A stretch of DNA of 64,000 nucleotides from DASYLJ01 sp964432595 (GTDB taxonomy: Bacteria; Desulfobacterota; Binatia; DP-6), in assembly GCA_964432595.1 (NCBI GenBank), contig CAYSOF010000004.1, forward strand, positions 62,001 through 126,000. Reading direction: 5' to 3'. The position numbers were made by a program, and so were the translations under genes. This document shows, piece after piece, positions 9,509 through 18,068 of the stretch. The notes beneath the pieces are model-generated. The model was given only the letters and a program-made list of their open reading frames with translations. It was not told the origin of the DNA and did not search any database. How positions within the stretch are numbered: position 1 is the stretch's first letter; every line of letters begins with the position of its first letter.

Positions 9509-9598
9509 CGCTCCACCTCCTGACGCGTTCGAGCCCGGTCTACCCGAGCCGGCGCGCGGCAATCAAGCGATCGCTCGATTATGCGTCGCGTCTGCGTC

Positions 9599-12295
9599 TC
9601 AGGGGGTGGCCTGCGCGATGGCCTGCGAGGCGTCGCCGATGGCGCGCGAGAGCTCGGACGAGACCGCGGCGGGTATCTGCGCGCTCAGCTTGGTGACGAG
9701 GCTCCCGAGCTTGCCGATCTGCTTCGTCGCGGCCTTGAGCCCGCGGCTGGCCTTCTTGGGCTTCGGCGACTCGGCCGCCGAGAGCTTCCCCTTGATGCCG
9801 CGGATCGCCTTGGCGAGCTTCTTCTTCGCCTTCGTGCCGATCGAGGTGCCGGCGTCGGCGATGATCGTCTCCACCTCGCCGATGCGGCAGTTCACGAGCG
9901 CGAGCCCGGTCCGCAGCGTGGAGGTGCATCCCTCTGCGTCCGAGCAGGATTCGTCGGAGCAGACGTCGCCGTCGTCGCAGACCAGTGCCGTCCGGACGCA
10001 CTCGCCCGAAGCGGGGTTGCACGTCTCGGAGCCGTTGCACGTCTGGCCGTCGTCGCAGACCTTCGGCGTGCTGACGCAGCCCGTGGCCGCGTCGCAGCTG
10101 TCGTCGGTGCACGCGTTGCCGTCGTCGCACACGGGCGGCTCGACCGGCGTGCACTCGCGCCGCTGCGTCGTGGGGTTGTTCACGCACTCGCTCGGGCCGC
10201 AGGCGCCCATCGGGTCGCACGCGTCGACGGCGGTGCCGCAGGGAATGCAGGGCTGCTCGGCGGGCGTCTCGGACGTGCAGAGATCGCCGTCCTCGCAGGT
10301 GCCCGGCAGGCAGTTCGGGTCGAGCAGCGGATCGCACGTCTCGAAGCAGTCGAGGACGCCGTTGCCGCAGGTCTCGGTCTGGCACGTCGGCGAGCAGCCG
10401 TCGCACGCGTCGGTGTTGAAGTCGTCGCAGGACTCGTTGCAGTCCTGGCGGCCGTTGCCGCACGTCTCGTCCAGGCAGAGGCTCGAGCAGCCGTCGCAGT
10501 CGTTGGTGTTGCCGTCGTCGCACTCTTCGCCTTCGGCGGTGTCCTCGGTGCCGTTGCCGCAGTTCGGCGGCGGAATGGGCTCGCAGCTGTCGTCGCACGT
10601 GCCGGCGCCGGGCTGGCCGTCGTCGCACTCTTCGAGGCAGTCGTCCTCGGCGGACGGCACGCAGCCGGGGACGCAGTCGATCACGCCGTTGTTGCAGGTC
10701 TCGATCTGGCAGGTCGCGGAGCAGCCGTCGCACGGCACGTTGTTGCCGCCGTCGCACGTCTCCAGGCTGTCGACGTTGCCGTCGCCGCAGACGTTCTCGA
10801 ACCGCGAGCAGTCGCCGGCACAGCCGTCGCCGCTGAGCGTGTTGCCGTCGTCGCAGACCTCGGCGCACTCGACGGTGCCGTTGCCGCAGATCTCGTTCTG
10901 GCACATCGCCGAGCAGCCGTCGCCGTCGCAGGACTCGGCGTTGCCGTCGTCGCACTGCTCGCCGGGGTCGGGCAAGCCGTTGCCGCAGCCGGGCGAGGGC
11001 AGGCCGCCGCACGGCACGAGGTTGTCGTCGACGAAGACAGTCGCGGCGGGCTGGATCGTGCCGGTCAGCGTGACGGTCGCGCCGGTGCGGTGGTTGACGT
11101 GGTTCGTCATGCCGGCCGTCGCGTTGCCCGCGATCGTGAGGATGCCGCCCGAGCGGAAGGTGTTCTCGCCGCCGAGCGCCGTCGTCACGACGTTGGCGCC
11201 CTGGGGCAGGACCAGCTCGCACCAGGCCGTCGCCAGGACCGAGCCGCCGAAGCCCTGGCCGCCGCCGAACGCGTTGATGGGGCCGAGGACGATCTTGCGC
11301 TCGGCGTTGTACTCGACGCTGCCGCCGGCGCTCTCCTGGCCCTGACCCTGCGCCAGGACGCTCGACGTCTGCGTGACGTCGACGTCCGCCGTGAACGACG
11401 CCGTGCCGCCGCTGCCGTCGGGCGCGGCGCCACGGAGATCGATGGCGGCGCTGATGTCGAGCGAGTCGCCCGAGATGACCTCGAGCTCGCCGCCGTCGCC
11501 GCCGCCGTCGCCGCCCGCCTCGCCCTTCAGATCGACAGTGCCGGCGAGGCCGATGCGGCCGTCGGCCGTCGTCAGCGTCAGGTTGCCGCCGAAGCCGGCG
11601 CCCTGGGTCGCCTTCATGTCGAACTTGGCGGTCGTGACGAGGTCGGCCTCGGCATTGACGTCGACGTCGCCGCCGTCGCCACCCGTCGCGTCGATGATGC
11701 CGGCGAGCGTGACGGAGACGAACGCGTCGAGCGACATGACGCCGCCCGTGGCGTCCTTGCCGCCGTGGGCGTCGATCGTGCCGGGGACCGAGATGTTGTT
11801 CGCGAGGACGGTGATGACGCCGCCGTCCGACTCGACCGCGCCGGAGCCGGCGTCGAGCACGCCCTGAATCAGGATGTCGCCGTCGGCCTCGAGCTCGATC
11901 GTGCCGGGGATCGGTCCGGCGACGTCGATGCGCGCCGGGCTGTTCGACTTGAGGACCTGCAGGTTGCCGGTCACGTCGACGAGGATGTCCGCGCCGACGC
12001 CCTTCAGCGCCGTCCCGCCCTCGAGCGTCACGTTGGCCGCCCGGATGGTCATGGTGATGCCGGGAAGCCCGTTCACCTCGTTGGGTCCGACGGTCAGCGC
12101 GGAGCCGGATCGCAGGATCAGGTCGCGACCGGTCAGGTCGATGATCGACCCGTCCGTCACGCTGATCTGCTTGCTCTGCACGATGCAGGGATTCGCCGCG
12201 GGCGCGCACAGGTCGTCTGCCGTGGTGGCAAACGCCGGGGCGACTGCGGACAACGAGGCCAGGAACGCCAAGGCGAGGCGGGCGGGGACTCTCAT
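9599..12295 (-). CDS. Large secreted protein: beta-helix-like repeats, DUF4215-type Cys repeats, basic C-terminal module
   Basis: An 898-residue exported protein. A Sec signal peptide (about 1-23, ending PAFA) is followed by ADDLCAPAANPC, a Cys-containing cap that is also found in the 20392 protein. Residues about 40-410 are Gly/Asp-rich repeats of 25-30 residues, as in right-handed beta-helices. Residues about 430-790 are cysteine-rich CGNG-x-CDDGN-x-DGCS-x-C units (DUF4215/Myxococcus cysteine-rich type), then CDDGNACTDDSC units. Residues 803-898 are a Lys/Ala-rich helical module starting at Cys803, shared with four other proteins here. The ATG at 12295 has no Shine-Dalgarno sequence; a sigma-54-like promoter lies 16-31 bases upstream. 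Ligand or role is unknown; probably surface or matrix. Confidence 0.82.
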   Translation of the reverse strand: MRVPARLALAFLASLSAVAPAFATTADDLCAPAANPCIVQSKQISVTDGSIIDLTGRDLILRSGSALTVGPNEVNGLPGITMTIRAANVTLEGGTALKGVGADILVDVTGNLQVLKSNSPARIDVAGPIPGTIELEADGDILIQGVLDAGSGAVESDGGVITVLANNISVPGTIDAHGGKDATGGVMSLDAFVSVTLAGIIDATGGDGGDVDVNAEADLVTTAKFDMKATQGAGFGGNLTLTTADGRIGLAGTVDLKGEAGGDGGGDGGELEVISGDSLDISAAIDLRGAAPDGSGGTASFTADVDVTQTSSVLAQGQGQESAGGSVEYNAERKIVLGPINAFGGGQGFGGSVLATAWCELVLPQGANVVTTALGGENTFRSGGILTIAGNATAGMTNHVNHRTGATVTLTGTIQPAATVFVDDNLVPCGGLPSPGCGNGLPDPGEQCDDGNAESCDGDGCSAMCQNEICGNGTVECAEVCDDGNTLSGDGCAGDCSRFENVCGDGNVDSLETCDGGNNVPCDGCSATCQIETCNNGVIDCVPGCVPSAEDDCLEECDDGQPGAGTCDDSCEPIPPPNCGNGTEDTAEGEECDDGNTNDCDGCSSLCLDETCGNGRQDCNESCDDFNTDACDGCSPTCQTETCGNGVLDCFETCDPLLDPNCLPGTCEDGDLCTSETPAEQPCIPCGTAVDACDPMGACGPSECVNNPTTQRRECTPVEPPVCDDGNACTDDSCDAATGCVSTPKVCDDGQTCNGSETCNPASGECVRTALVCDDGDVCSDESCSDAEGCTSTLRTGLALVNCRIGEVETIIADAGTSIGTKAKKKLAKAIRGIKGKLSAAESPKPKKASRGLKAATKQIGKLGSLVTKLSAQIPAAVSSELSRAIGDASQAIAQATP
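9920..11015 (-). repeat. Tandem DUF4215-type cysteine-rich coding repeats
   Basis: Within the 9599-12295 gene, about ten imperfect units encode CGNG-x(5-9)-C-DDGN-x-DGC-x(3)-C. The DNA echoes this as frequent gtcgtcgca/gccgttgccgca runs on the plus strand. Unit length is variable (about 30-45 codons) and always a multiple of three, so this is a protein repeat and not a DNA array. Confidence 0.75.
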
Positions 12296-12310
12296 CGAGG
12301 GGGTGGCATG

Positions 12311-12326
12311 AGCAACCCGTGTGCCC
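12311..12326 (-). promoter_or_regulatory. Sigma-54-like -24/-12 promoter for the 12295 gene
   Basis: The minus strand reads GGGCACACGGGTTGCT, against the consensus TGGCACG-N4-TTGCW: 14 of 16 positions with GG and GC at exact spacing. The -12 C lies 17 bases before the ATG at 12295, so the predicted transcript has a leader of about 5 nt. The start has no Shine-Dalgarno sequence. Confidence 0.55.
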
Positions 12327-12463
12327 GATGGTCGGACGGGGGTTTCCGCCGCGCCGGGCCTTGCGCTGCAAGGGGTCGCGGTCGTGCCATGGCGCGCCCC
12401 ATGGATTGCATCGCTGCACGCCTCGGGCGCGCCCGCGCGACACCCGGACTGCGGGCAGTACCG

Positions 12464-15400
12464 TCAGCCCGCGCCGTCGACGGCGCCCACGGCGCCGGTG
12501 GCCCCGTCGATGGCCCGCCGTAGCGTGTCGGCCAGCTCGGGGACGATGCCGCGGTCGCGTCCCTTGTCGATCACCTTGGCCAGCCCGCGCAGTTGCTTGG
12601 CGGCCCGCGCCGTGAGGCGCGCGCGCTTGCTGGCCTTGGTCGCTGCCGCGGCGTTGCGGAGCGTGGCACGGACGCGGGTCAACAGCTTTCCCAGCTTGCG
12701 GCGCAGCTTGACGGTCACGTCCTCGGGGCCCGCCGCGTCCAGGATGGCGGACACGCCGTCGAGCTGGCACGTGACGCCGGGAAATCCGGTTCGTTGAACG
12801 TGCACGCAGCCCGACGGCTCCTCGCAGGCATCGTCGGTGCAGCGGTCGCCGTCGTCGCAGTTCGGCACCGCGCCCGCCCGGCAGCCGTCGATCGGGCTGC
12901 AGGACTCCGGCCCGTTGCACGCGAGCCGATCGTCGCAGGTGACGAGGGCGTGCCGGCAGCCGCCGGCATCGGGGCAGGAGTCGACGGTGCAGACGTTGCC
13001 GTCGTCGCAGGCGAGAGGCGTCACCGCGACGCAGACGCCGCCCTCGCAGGCCGTGCCGCCGCAGCGGCCGAGCGGGTCGCAGTCCATGTCGGTCGTGCAG
13101 GCGGCGCACGTTTCGTCGGGAACGTGGCTGCACGTGTGCAGCCCGGTGTCGCAGGTGTCGACGGTGCAGGGGTCGGCGTCCGCGCAGTCGTCGGACGTCT
13201 CGCAGCAGTCGGGCACCGGAGTGAAGACGCACCCCGCGACCGGATCGCAGGTGTCGTCGGTGCAGACGAGCCCGTCGTCGCACGCCGTCGGCTCGGCGGG
13301 CTCGCAGACGCCCGCATCGCAGCTGGCCGGGATGCACGCGTCGCCGCAGCCCGGCTGGGGTCCGGACAGCGGCGCGTAGTCGCAGCGGTTGGCGCCGTTG
13401 CAGACGCCGTCGACGGTGCAGGCGTTGCCGTCGACGCAGTCGCCGCCGAGCTGGCAGCAGAGCGCGCTCGTCGTGAACTCGCACGCGTTGGCGACGCAGG
13501 CGGCGTCGGTGCACACGTCGTCGTCCGTGCAGTCGGCGGGCGTGTTGCAGCAGCCGGGAACGGGCGCGTGCTGGCACCCCAGCGTCGGGCTGCACGAGTC
13601 GGTGGTGCAGACGTCGCTGTCGGCGCATGCGGGCGGCGTCCCGGCCTGACAGCCGGCCTGCTGCGTGCACGTCTCGGTGCCGTTGCACGCGTTGCCGTCG
13701 TCGCATGGGACGCCGGGCTGGCAGGCGCCCGTCGCCGGAATGCAGGTCTCGAGGCCGTTGCACACGTTGCCGTCGCTGCACGTGACGGGTGTCCCGGGGA
13801 CGCACGCGTCGTTCACGCACGTCTCGGTGCCGTTGCAGGCGTTGCCGTCGTCGCAGTCGGCGGACTCGGTGCACGACGGGGCGGGCTCGCAGCCCGCGCT
13901 CGGGTCGCACACTTCGCCCGGCGCGCAGGTCCGGGGCGTGCCCGACTGGCAGGCGCTGTTGCCGCAGGTGTCGTCGACGGTGCACTCGTTGCCGTCGTCG
14001 CACGGCAGGGCGTTGGCGACGAACTGGCAGCCGGTTCCCGGCGCACAGCTGTCGGTGGTGCACGGCTCGCCGTCGTTGCAGACGAGCGGCGTGCCCGCCT
14101 GGCAGCCGCCCGGGGCCACGCACGTCTCGATGCCGTTGCAGACGTTGCCGTCGCTGCACGTGACGGCGCCGGAGCCGACGCACGTGCCGGCGGAGCAGGT
14201 ATCGGTCGGCGTGCAGGCGTTGCCGTCGTCGCATTCGGTGCCTGCGGGCTCGGGACCGAGATAGCAGCCGCCGACGGGGTCGCACGCGACGCCCGCGCAG
14301 GGCAGCGCGGCCGAGCACACGGAGTCGACCCGGCAGGTCGGCGTGCAGCGGTCGCCGCTGCAGCGGTCCGGTGCCGCGTCGTCGCAGGTCTCCGGGAAGC
14401 TCACGGTGCCGTCGCCGCACGTGGGGCACGGCAGGAGGCAGCCCGCGGGGACGCCGAAGTCGGTGCAGACGTGGCGGAGCGAGACGGTGAAGGCCGGATT
14501 CACCTGGCCGCCGCCGCCCGGCGGCGTCGTCGTGGTGAGGAGGTTGCCGCCGTTGCCCAGCAGCTTGCCGGCCACGCTGATGCTCTGCCGTGCCGTCACC
14601 TCGTTGGTGCCGCTCAGCCCGGCGCCGCCCGAGCGGTTGCTGTCGACGGTCCCCGACGCGGGGATCGCGACCGTGCAGCCGCCGAGGACGATGAGGCTGG
14701 CGACGGCCGCGTTCTGGGTGTTCGCGAGGACGCGCCCCGCGATCGTCAGCGCGCCGGTCTCGCCGTCCGCGCCGGCGAGGAGCTCGATGGCCCCGCCCGG
14801 ACCCGGCTGGCCGGTGCCGACGTCGATCGTGCTCGTGGTTGCGAGGGACAGGTTGCGGCTCGCCCGGACCTCGACGGCACCGCCCGACTCGCCGCCCGAC
14901 GCGTCGATCGTCCGGCCGGACGCCAGCGTGACGTCGCGCCCGGCGATGATGGTGACGGTGCCGCCGGGGCCGCCCATGCTGCCCTTCGTCTCCAGATTGG
15001 CCGTCAGGACCACGTCGTGGGCGGCGGTGACGTCGATGCTGCCCTCGCTCTGGCTGTCGTTCGCGACGATCTCGTCGGCGACTTCGACGTCCAGGAGCTC
15101 GCTCTCGAGCGACACCGCGCCGGCGCCCGTGGTGTCCCCGGCGGCGCTCACGCCGCTCACGCTGAGCTTCTTCGTGACCCGCACCTTGCCGCTCGCGCGG
15201 GCCGACACGTCGGCGCCCGGGGCGACGACCGGGGTCGCGACGGTGATGGTACCGATGGGCCCGGGCGCATCGGCGACGAGGTCGATCTCGCCGGTGTCGC
15301 CTTCGCTGCTGGCGTCGACCCGCAGGCCGGGCTGGCTGGTGCGCGTCACGGCGAGCGCGCCGCTCGTCGCGTGGAGGGCGATGCTGCCGAACGCGGCGCT

Positions 15401-16183
15401 GATCTCGCCCGCGAGCGCCAGCACGCCGCCGACGACGTCGACGCTGCCGCCACGATCGGCGCGCAGCTTGGCGCCCTGATCGCTCGCGACGGCGTCGCGC
15501 GCGGCGATGTCGATGCTGCCGGCCGTGGCGAGGATGTTGGCGCCGTTCACCGTGACCCCGCCGCCGGGCGCCAGGAGCCGCACGCGCGACGAGCCGCCGC
15601 CGGTGCTGCTGCCGTCGCTCGCGGAGAGGAGGACGTTCGCCTGGATGTTGCCGGCGTCGCTGCTGATGTCGATGCTCCCGCCTTCCGCGGCGGCGGACGA
15701 GCCGTCGGCGCGGATCTCGCCCTGTTCGAGCGACACGCCCCCCTTCGCCGCGAGCAGGAAGCGGCCGCCCCCCGCGCCGCCGGAGAGGTCGATCTTCGCC
15801 GCGTTCGTCTGCAGGCGGAAGTCGAGCGCCGTCCCCACGAAGGTCTCGACCTCGAGCGTGCCGCCGCGCGAGGCCGGCCCGCCCTTGCCCTCGACGGCGT
15901 TCGAGATGACGACACTCTTCGCGCGGACGTGCAGACGGCGCGTGCCGAGCTGGATCTTGCCGGAGATGGTGACGTCCCGGTTCCCGAAGTCGAGGGTACA
16001 GTCGGCGGCACTCAGCGTGACGTCGCCGTCGAGCTGGCAGTAGAGCCCGAAGCAGCACGACGGGTTGTTCAGGAAGGGCGTCGCGCTGCACGTCGCCGGC
16101 ATGGTGCAATTCGCCGCGTGTGCGGCGGGTGCCGCCGCCCCGACGGCGATGAAGGCGAGGACGACTCGGAGGAGGCGCATCAT
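12464..16183 (-). CDS. Very large secreted protein: beta-helix-like repeats, Cys-rich repeats, basic C-terminal module
   Basis: A 1239-residue exported protein. The signal peptide (about 1-24) ends AAHAANC. A Cys-rich cap (CTMPATC...CCFGLYC) precedes about 530 residues of Gly/Asp/Val beta-helix-like repeats. Residues about 575-1130 hold dense cysteine repeats of the CDDGNACNGTETC / CTTDSC kind. The last 101 residues, from Cys1139, form the Lys/Arg/Ala-rich module shared with the 9599, 24788, 29062 and 31076 proteins. Start: ATGATG at 16183/16180 after GGAGG. The ATG overlaps the TGA of the upstream gene (ATGA), so translation is probably coupled. It is likely a cell-surface or matrix protein; no enzymatic motif was seen. 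Confidence 0.82.
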   Translation of the reverse strand: MMRLLRVVLAFIAVGAAAPAAHAANCTMPATCSATPFLNNPSCCFGLYCQLDGDVTLSAADCTLDFGNRDVTISGKIQLGTRRLHVRAKSVVISNAVEGKGGPASRGGTLEVETFVGTALDFRLQTNAAKIDLSGGAGGGRFLLAAKGGVSLEQGEIRADGSSAAAEGGSIDISSDAGNIQANVLLSASDGSSTGGGSSRVRLLAPGGGVTVNGANILATAGSIDIAARDAVASDQGAKLRADRGGSVDVVGGVLALAGEISAAFGSIALHATSGALAVTRTSQPGLRVDASSEGDTGEIDLVADAPGPIGTITVATPVVAPGADVSARASGKVRVTKKLSVSGVSAAGDTTGAGAVSLESELLDVEVADEIVANDSQSEGSIDVTAAHDVVLTANLETKGSMGGPGGTVTIIAGRDVTLASGRTIDASGGESGGAVEVRASRNLSLATTSTIDVGTGQPGPGGAIELLAGADGETGALTIAGRVLANTQNAAVASLIVLGGCTVAIPASGTVDSNRSGGAGLSGTNEVTARQSISVAGKLLGNGGNLLTTTTPPGGGGQVNPAFTVSLRHVCTDFGVPAGCLLPCPTCGDGTVSFPETCDDAAPDRCSGDRCTPTCRVDSVCSAALPCAGVACDPVGGCYLGPEPAGTECDDGNACTPTDTCSAGTCVGSGAVTCSDGNVCNGIETCVAPGGCQAGTPLVCNDGEPCTTDSCAPGTGCQFVANALPCDDGNECTVDDTCGNSACQSGTPRTCAPGEVCDPSAGCEPAPSCTESADCDDGNACNGTETCVNDACVPGTPVTCSDGNVCNGLETCIPATGACQPGVPCDDGNACNGTETCTQQAGCQAGTPPACADSDVCTTDSCSPTLGCQHAPVPGCCNTPADCTDDDVCTDAACVANACEFTTSALCCQLGGDCVDGNACTVDGVCNGANRCDYAPLSGPQPGCGDACIPASCDAGVCEPAEPTACDDGLVCTDDTCDPVAGCVFTPVPDCCETSDDCADADPCTVDTCDTGLHTCSHVPDETCAACTTDMDCDPLGRCGGTACEGGVCVAVTPLACDDGNVCTVDSCPDAGGCRHALVTCDDRLACNGPESCSPIDGCRAGAVPNCDDGDRCTDDACEEPSGCVHVQRTGFPGVTCQLDGVSAILDAAGPEDVTVKLRRKLGKLLTRVRATLRNAAAATKASKRARLTARAAKQLRGLAKVIDKGRDRGIVPELADTLRRAIDGATGAVGAVDGAG
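12790..14440 (-). repeat. Tandem CDDGN/CTTDSC cysteine-rich coding repeats
   Basis: Within the 12464-16183 gene, more than a dozen units encode CDDGNACNGTETC or CDDGxxCTxDxCDxxxGC motifs at roughly 20-35 codon spacing. Copies differ in sequence, so they have diverged and are not recent duplications. Confidence 0.75.
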
Positions 16184-16890
16184 CGGGCCTCCGATCCGCG
16201 CTGCGCGCGGCTGCGGGGCCGGGCGCCGTGGCGTCCGTTCGCGTCGGCGACGTTGGCGTCGGCGACGGTCGTCGCCGGGTGGCCGCGGATCGCGAAGCCG
16301 TCGCGGCCGTTGCCGACGGCTTCGCAGCCGTCGAGACGGAACCCCTCGCCGTGGAGCACGAAGCCGTCGCGCCCGTTGCGATCGGCGCGGCACGCGTCGA
16401 GACGGTAGTCGCGGCCGGCCAGACGGAACCCGTCGCGCACGTTGTCGGACGACTCGACGGCCACGACCGACGCGAGCGCGCCCTCGCGCGCGACGAAGCC
16501 GAGATCGAAGCCGCGGACGCCGCCCGGCCCGGTCACGACGATGCCGTGCGGTCCGCCCGCGAGCACCTCGATGCCGACGCCACGACCGCTGCCCGCGACG
16601 ACCGCGCCGGCGAGCTCCAGCGTGACGGGACGCGTGACCGTCGCCGGCACGTCGACGACGAGGCCCGCCGCCGGACACGGCGTCTGGACGAGCGGGTCGG
16701 ACGGTGCGACGCGTGCCGAGCTCACCAGCACGTCGCCGCAGGCGCACGCGACGCGGGTGCCGCGTCCGTCGACGTCGTCGCCGCAGCGGGCGCCGGCCGC
16801 CGGGGCGGCGGTGGCGGCGATGACGAGACAGAGGAGGAGGCTCGGCAGGCCGCGACGCGGAGGAGCCGGACGGAAGACGGCGACGGGCAT
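16180..16890 (-). CDS. Secreted right-handed beta-helix (pectate-lyase-like fold) protein
   Basis: A 236-residue protein. The chosen ATG (16890, MPVAVFRPAPP) gives a good signal peptide: basic n-region, LLLCLVIAATAAPAAGA core and an Ala-x-Ala site. An upstream in-frame extension would bury this signal and is not supported. The mature part has paired cysteines (CGDDVDGRG, CACGD) and then beta-helix coils with repeats of the type RDGF-x-GxxFRLDGC-x-NGRDGF, as in NosD/parallel beta-helix families. No catalytic residues are recognisable. Its TGA overlaps the ATG of the 1239-residue protein gene, so the two form a translationally coupled pair. Confidence 0.75.
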   Translation of the reverse strand: MPVAVFRPAPPRRGLPSLLLCLVIAATAAPAAGARCGDDVDGRGTRVACACGDVLVSSARVAPSDPLVQTPCPAAGLVVDVPATVTRPVTLELAGAVVAGSGRGVGIEVLAGGPHGIVVTGPGGVRGFDLGFVAREGALASVVAVESSDNVRDGFRLAGRDYRLDACRADRNGRDGFVLHGEGFRLDGCEAVGNGRDGFAIRGHPATTVADANVADANGRHGARPRSRAQRGSEAR

Positions 16891-17035
16891 CCTTCGGAGT
16901 CTTACCGAAAGTCCCCAAAACTGACCATCGTCAAAAGCACAGCGTGATGGGGTTTCGGCGTCACGCCATCGTCGCGGGTGGCGGCAACGCATCGCCGGCA
17001 GGGGGCGAAGCGCCACGAGGATGGGAAAGACGTCG

Positions 17036-17051
17036 TGGCACCGGGCTTGCA
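17036..17051 (+). promoter_or_regulatory. Sigma-54 -24/-12 promoter of the prepilin gene
   Basis: TGGCACCGGGCTTGCA matches the consensus TGGCACG-N4-TTGCW at every conserved position except G7. The -12 C is 15 bases before the ATG at 17065, predicting a 3-nt leader. Sigma-54 control is classical for type IV pilin genes (PilS/PilR in Pseudomonas and Myxococcus). A small inverted repeat GGCGTCACGCC lies 75-85 bases further upstream. Confidence 0.75.
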
Positions 17052-17064
17052 GCCCATACGGGAC

Positions 17065-17436
17065 ATGAACACGCGGGGACGTAGCAAAGGCTTCACGTTG
17101 GTCGAGTTGATGGTGGTCCTGGCGGTCATCGGTATCCTGGCCGCCATCGCGATCCCGAACTTCTCGGCCCGTCAGGGCAAGGCGTTCGACGCCCGCATAG
17201 CGACCGACGTGCGCAACGCCGCAGCAGGGCAGGAAGCCTACTTCCTCGACAACCTAGAGTACTCCACCGACTGCGAGGACCTTCCCGGCTTCAAGCCGTC
17301 CGAAGGCGTCGAGTTCACGGAGTGCTCCACCGACGGCGTCAGCTACCGGATGACGACGACCCATTCCCGCGCGAGCAAGACGTGCACGTGGAACAGCGTC
17401 GGCGACCCCGTGCTCGATTGCAGCCCGAAGTCCTGA
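17065..17436 (+). CDS. Type IV prepilin / type II secretion pseudopilin-like protein
   Basis: A 123-residue protein with a textbook class III signal peptide: MNTRGRSKG followed by FTLVELMVVLAVIGILAAIAIPNF. Prepilin peptidase would cut after Gly9, leaving Phe+1 and Glu+5. The first 30 mature residues form the hydrophobic assembly helix. The C-terminal part is short, with four Cys residues (CED, CST, CTW, CSP) that could form disulfide bonds. No other pilus or type II secretion genes are in the window, so major pilin, minor pilin and pseudopilin cannot be separated. Only the ATG at 17065 gives a correct signal peptide. There is no convincing Shine-Dalgarno sequence, but an excellent sigma-54 promoter stands directly in front. 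Confidence 0.87.
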   Translation: MNTRGRSKGFTLVELMVVLAVIGILAAIAIPNFSARQGKAFDARIATDVRNAAAGQEAYFLDNLEYSTDCEDLPGFKPSEGVEFTECSTDGVSYRMTTTHSRASKTCTWNSVGDPVLDCSPKS

Positions 17437-17508
17437 GGTCGTCGCGACCCGATATGAACTGGTCCGTACGGCTTGCTCCATCGGCATTCGGAGTGTAGCC
17501 AGGGGCCA

Positions 17509-17748
17509 ATGGTCGATCCCGCCGAGGTCCAACGCTGCATCGAGGTCGCGCTGCCGGGCGCGCACGTCGACGTCGCCGACACGACCGGAGCCGGGGATCA
17601 CTTCGAGGTCCGCGTGCGCGCCGCCCAGTTCGAAGGACTGGGACTGATCGAGCAGCACCGGCTGATCTACGGGGCGCTCGACGGATTGATGCCCCGCATC
17701 CATGCGTTGTCGCTCCGCACGGAGCCCGCAGGAAAGGACGCATCATGA
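17509..17748 (+). CDS. BolA/IbaG family protein
   Basis: A 79-residue BolA-fold protein. The helix-turn-helix-like core DHFEVRVRAAQFEGLGLIEQHRLIYGAL contains the invariant His and the FxG..L..QHR..Y pattern of the IbaG/YrbA branch. BolA proteins form [2Fe-2S]-bridged complexes with CGFS monothiol glutaredoxins and act in iron-sulfur cluster handling. The partner gene follows with a 4-base ATGA overlap. The start ATG at 17509 was chosen for AGGGG three bases upstream and because the family begins here. Weak -35/-10 boxes (TTGCTC, 17 bases, TAGCCA) lie at 17473-17501. Confidence 0.9.
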   Translation: MVDPAEVQRCIEVALPGAHVDVADTTGAGDHFEVRVRAAQFEGLGLIEQHRLIYGALDGLMPRIHALSLRTEPAGKDAS

Positions 17749-18068
17749 GCGACGACGTCATCAAGGCCATCGACCAGGAGGTCCGCGACAACCCCGTCGT
17801 GATCTACATGAAGGGGACGCCGCGCTTTCCGATGTGCGGGTTCTCCGCCGCCACCATCGAGGTCCTGAACGAGGTCGGCGTGCCCTTCAAGGCGATCGAC
17901 ATCCTCGCCGAGCAGGACAAGCGCGAGGGCGTGAAGGCCTACACCAGCTGGCCGACGATCCCGCAGGTGTTCGTCGGCGGCAAGTTCGTCGGTGGCTGCG
18001 ACATCGTGCGCGAGCTGCATGCGCGCGGCGAGCTCGCGCCGCTGATCCGCAAGGCCGTCGAGTCCTGA
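17745..18068 (+). CDS. grxD: Monothiol glutaredoxin, Grx4 family
   Basis: A 107-residue cytosolic glutaredoxin with the CGFS active site (GTPRFPMCGFSAATIEVL) that binds a glutathione-ligated [2Fe-2S] cluster. It also has the TVP-type loop WPTIPQVFVGGKFVGGCDI that holds glutathione. Length is standard. Translation is coupled to the BolA-like gene through ATGA, which matches the known BolA-Grx4 heterocomplex. The 3' end is overlapped on the other strand by the YdcF-like reading frame. Confidence 0.95.
   Translation: MSDDVIKAIDQEVRDNPVVIYMKGTPRFPMCGFSAATIEVLNEVGVPFKAIDILAEQDKREGVKAYTSWPTIPQVFVGGKFVGGCDIVRELHARGELAPLIRKAVES

Noticed and set aside
16978..17064. N-terminal extension of the prepilin by 29 codons
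   Set aside because: It would place the class III signal peptide inside the protein and start upstream of the sigma-54 promoter; the ATG at 17065 gives the canonical short leader peptide.
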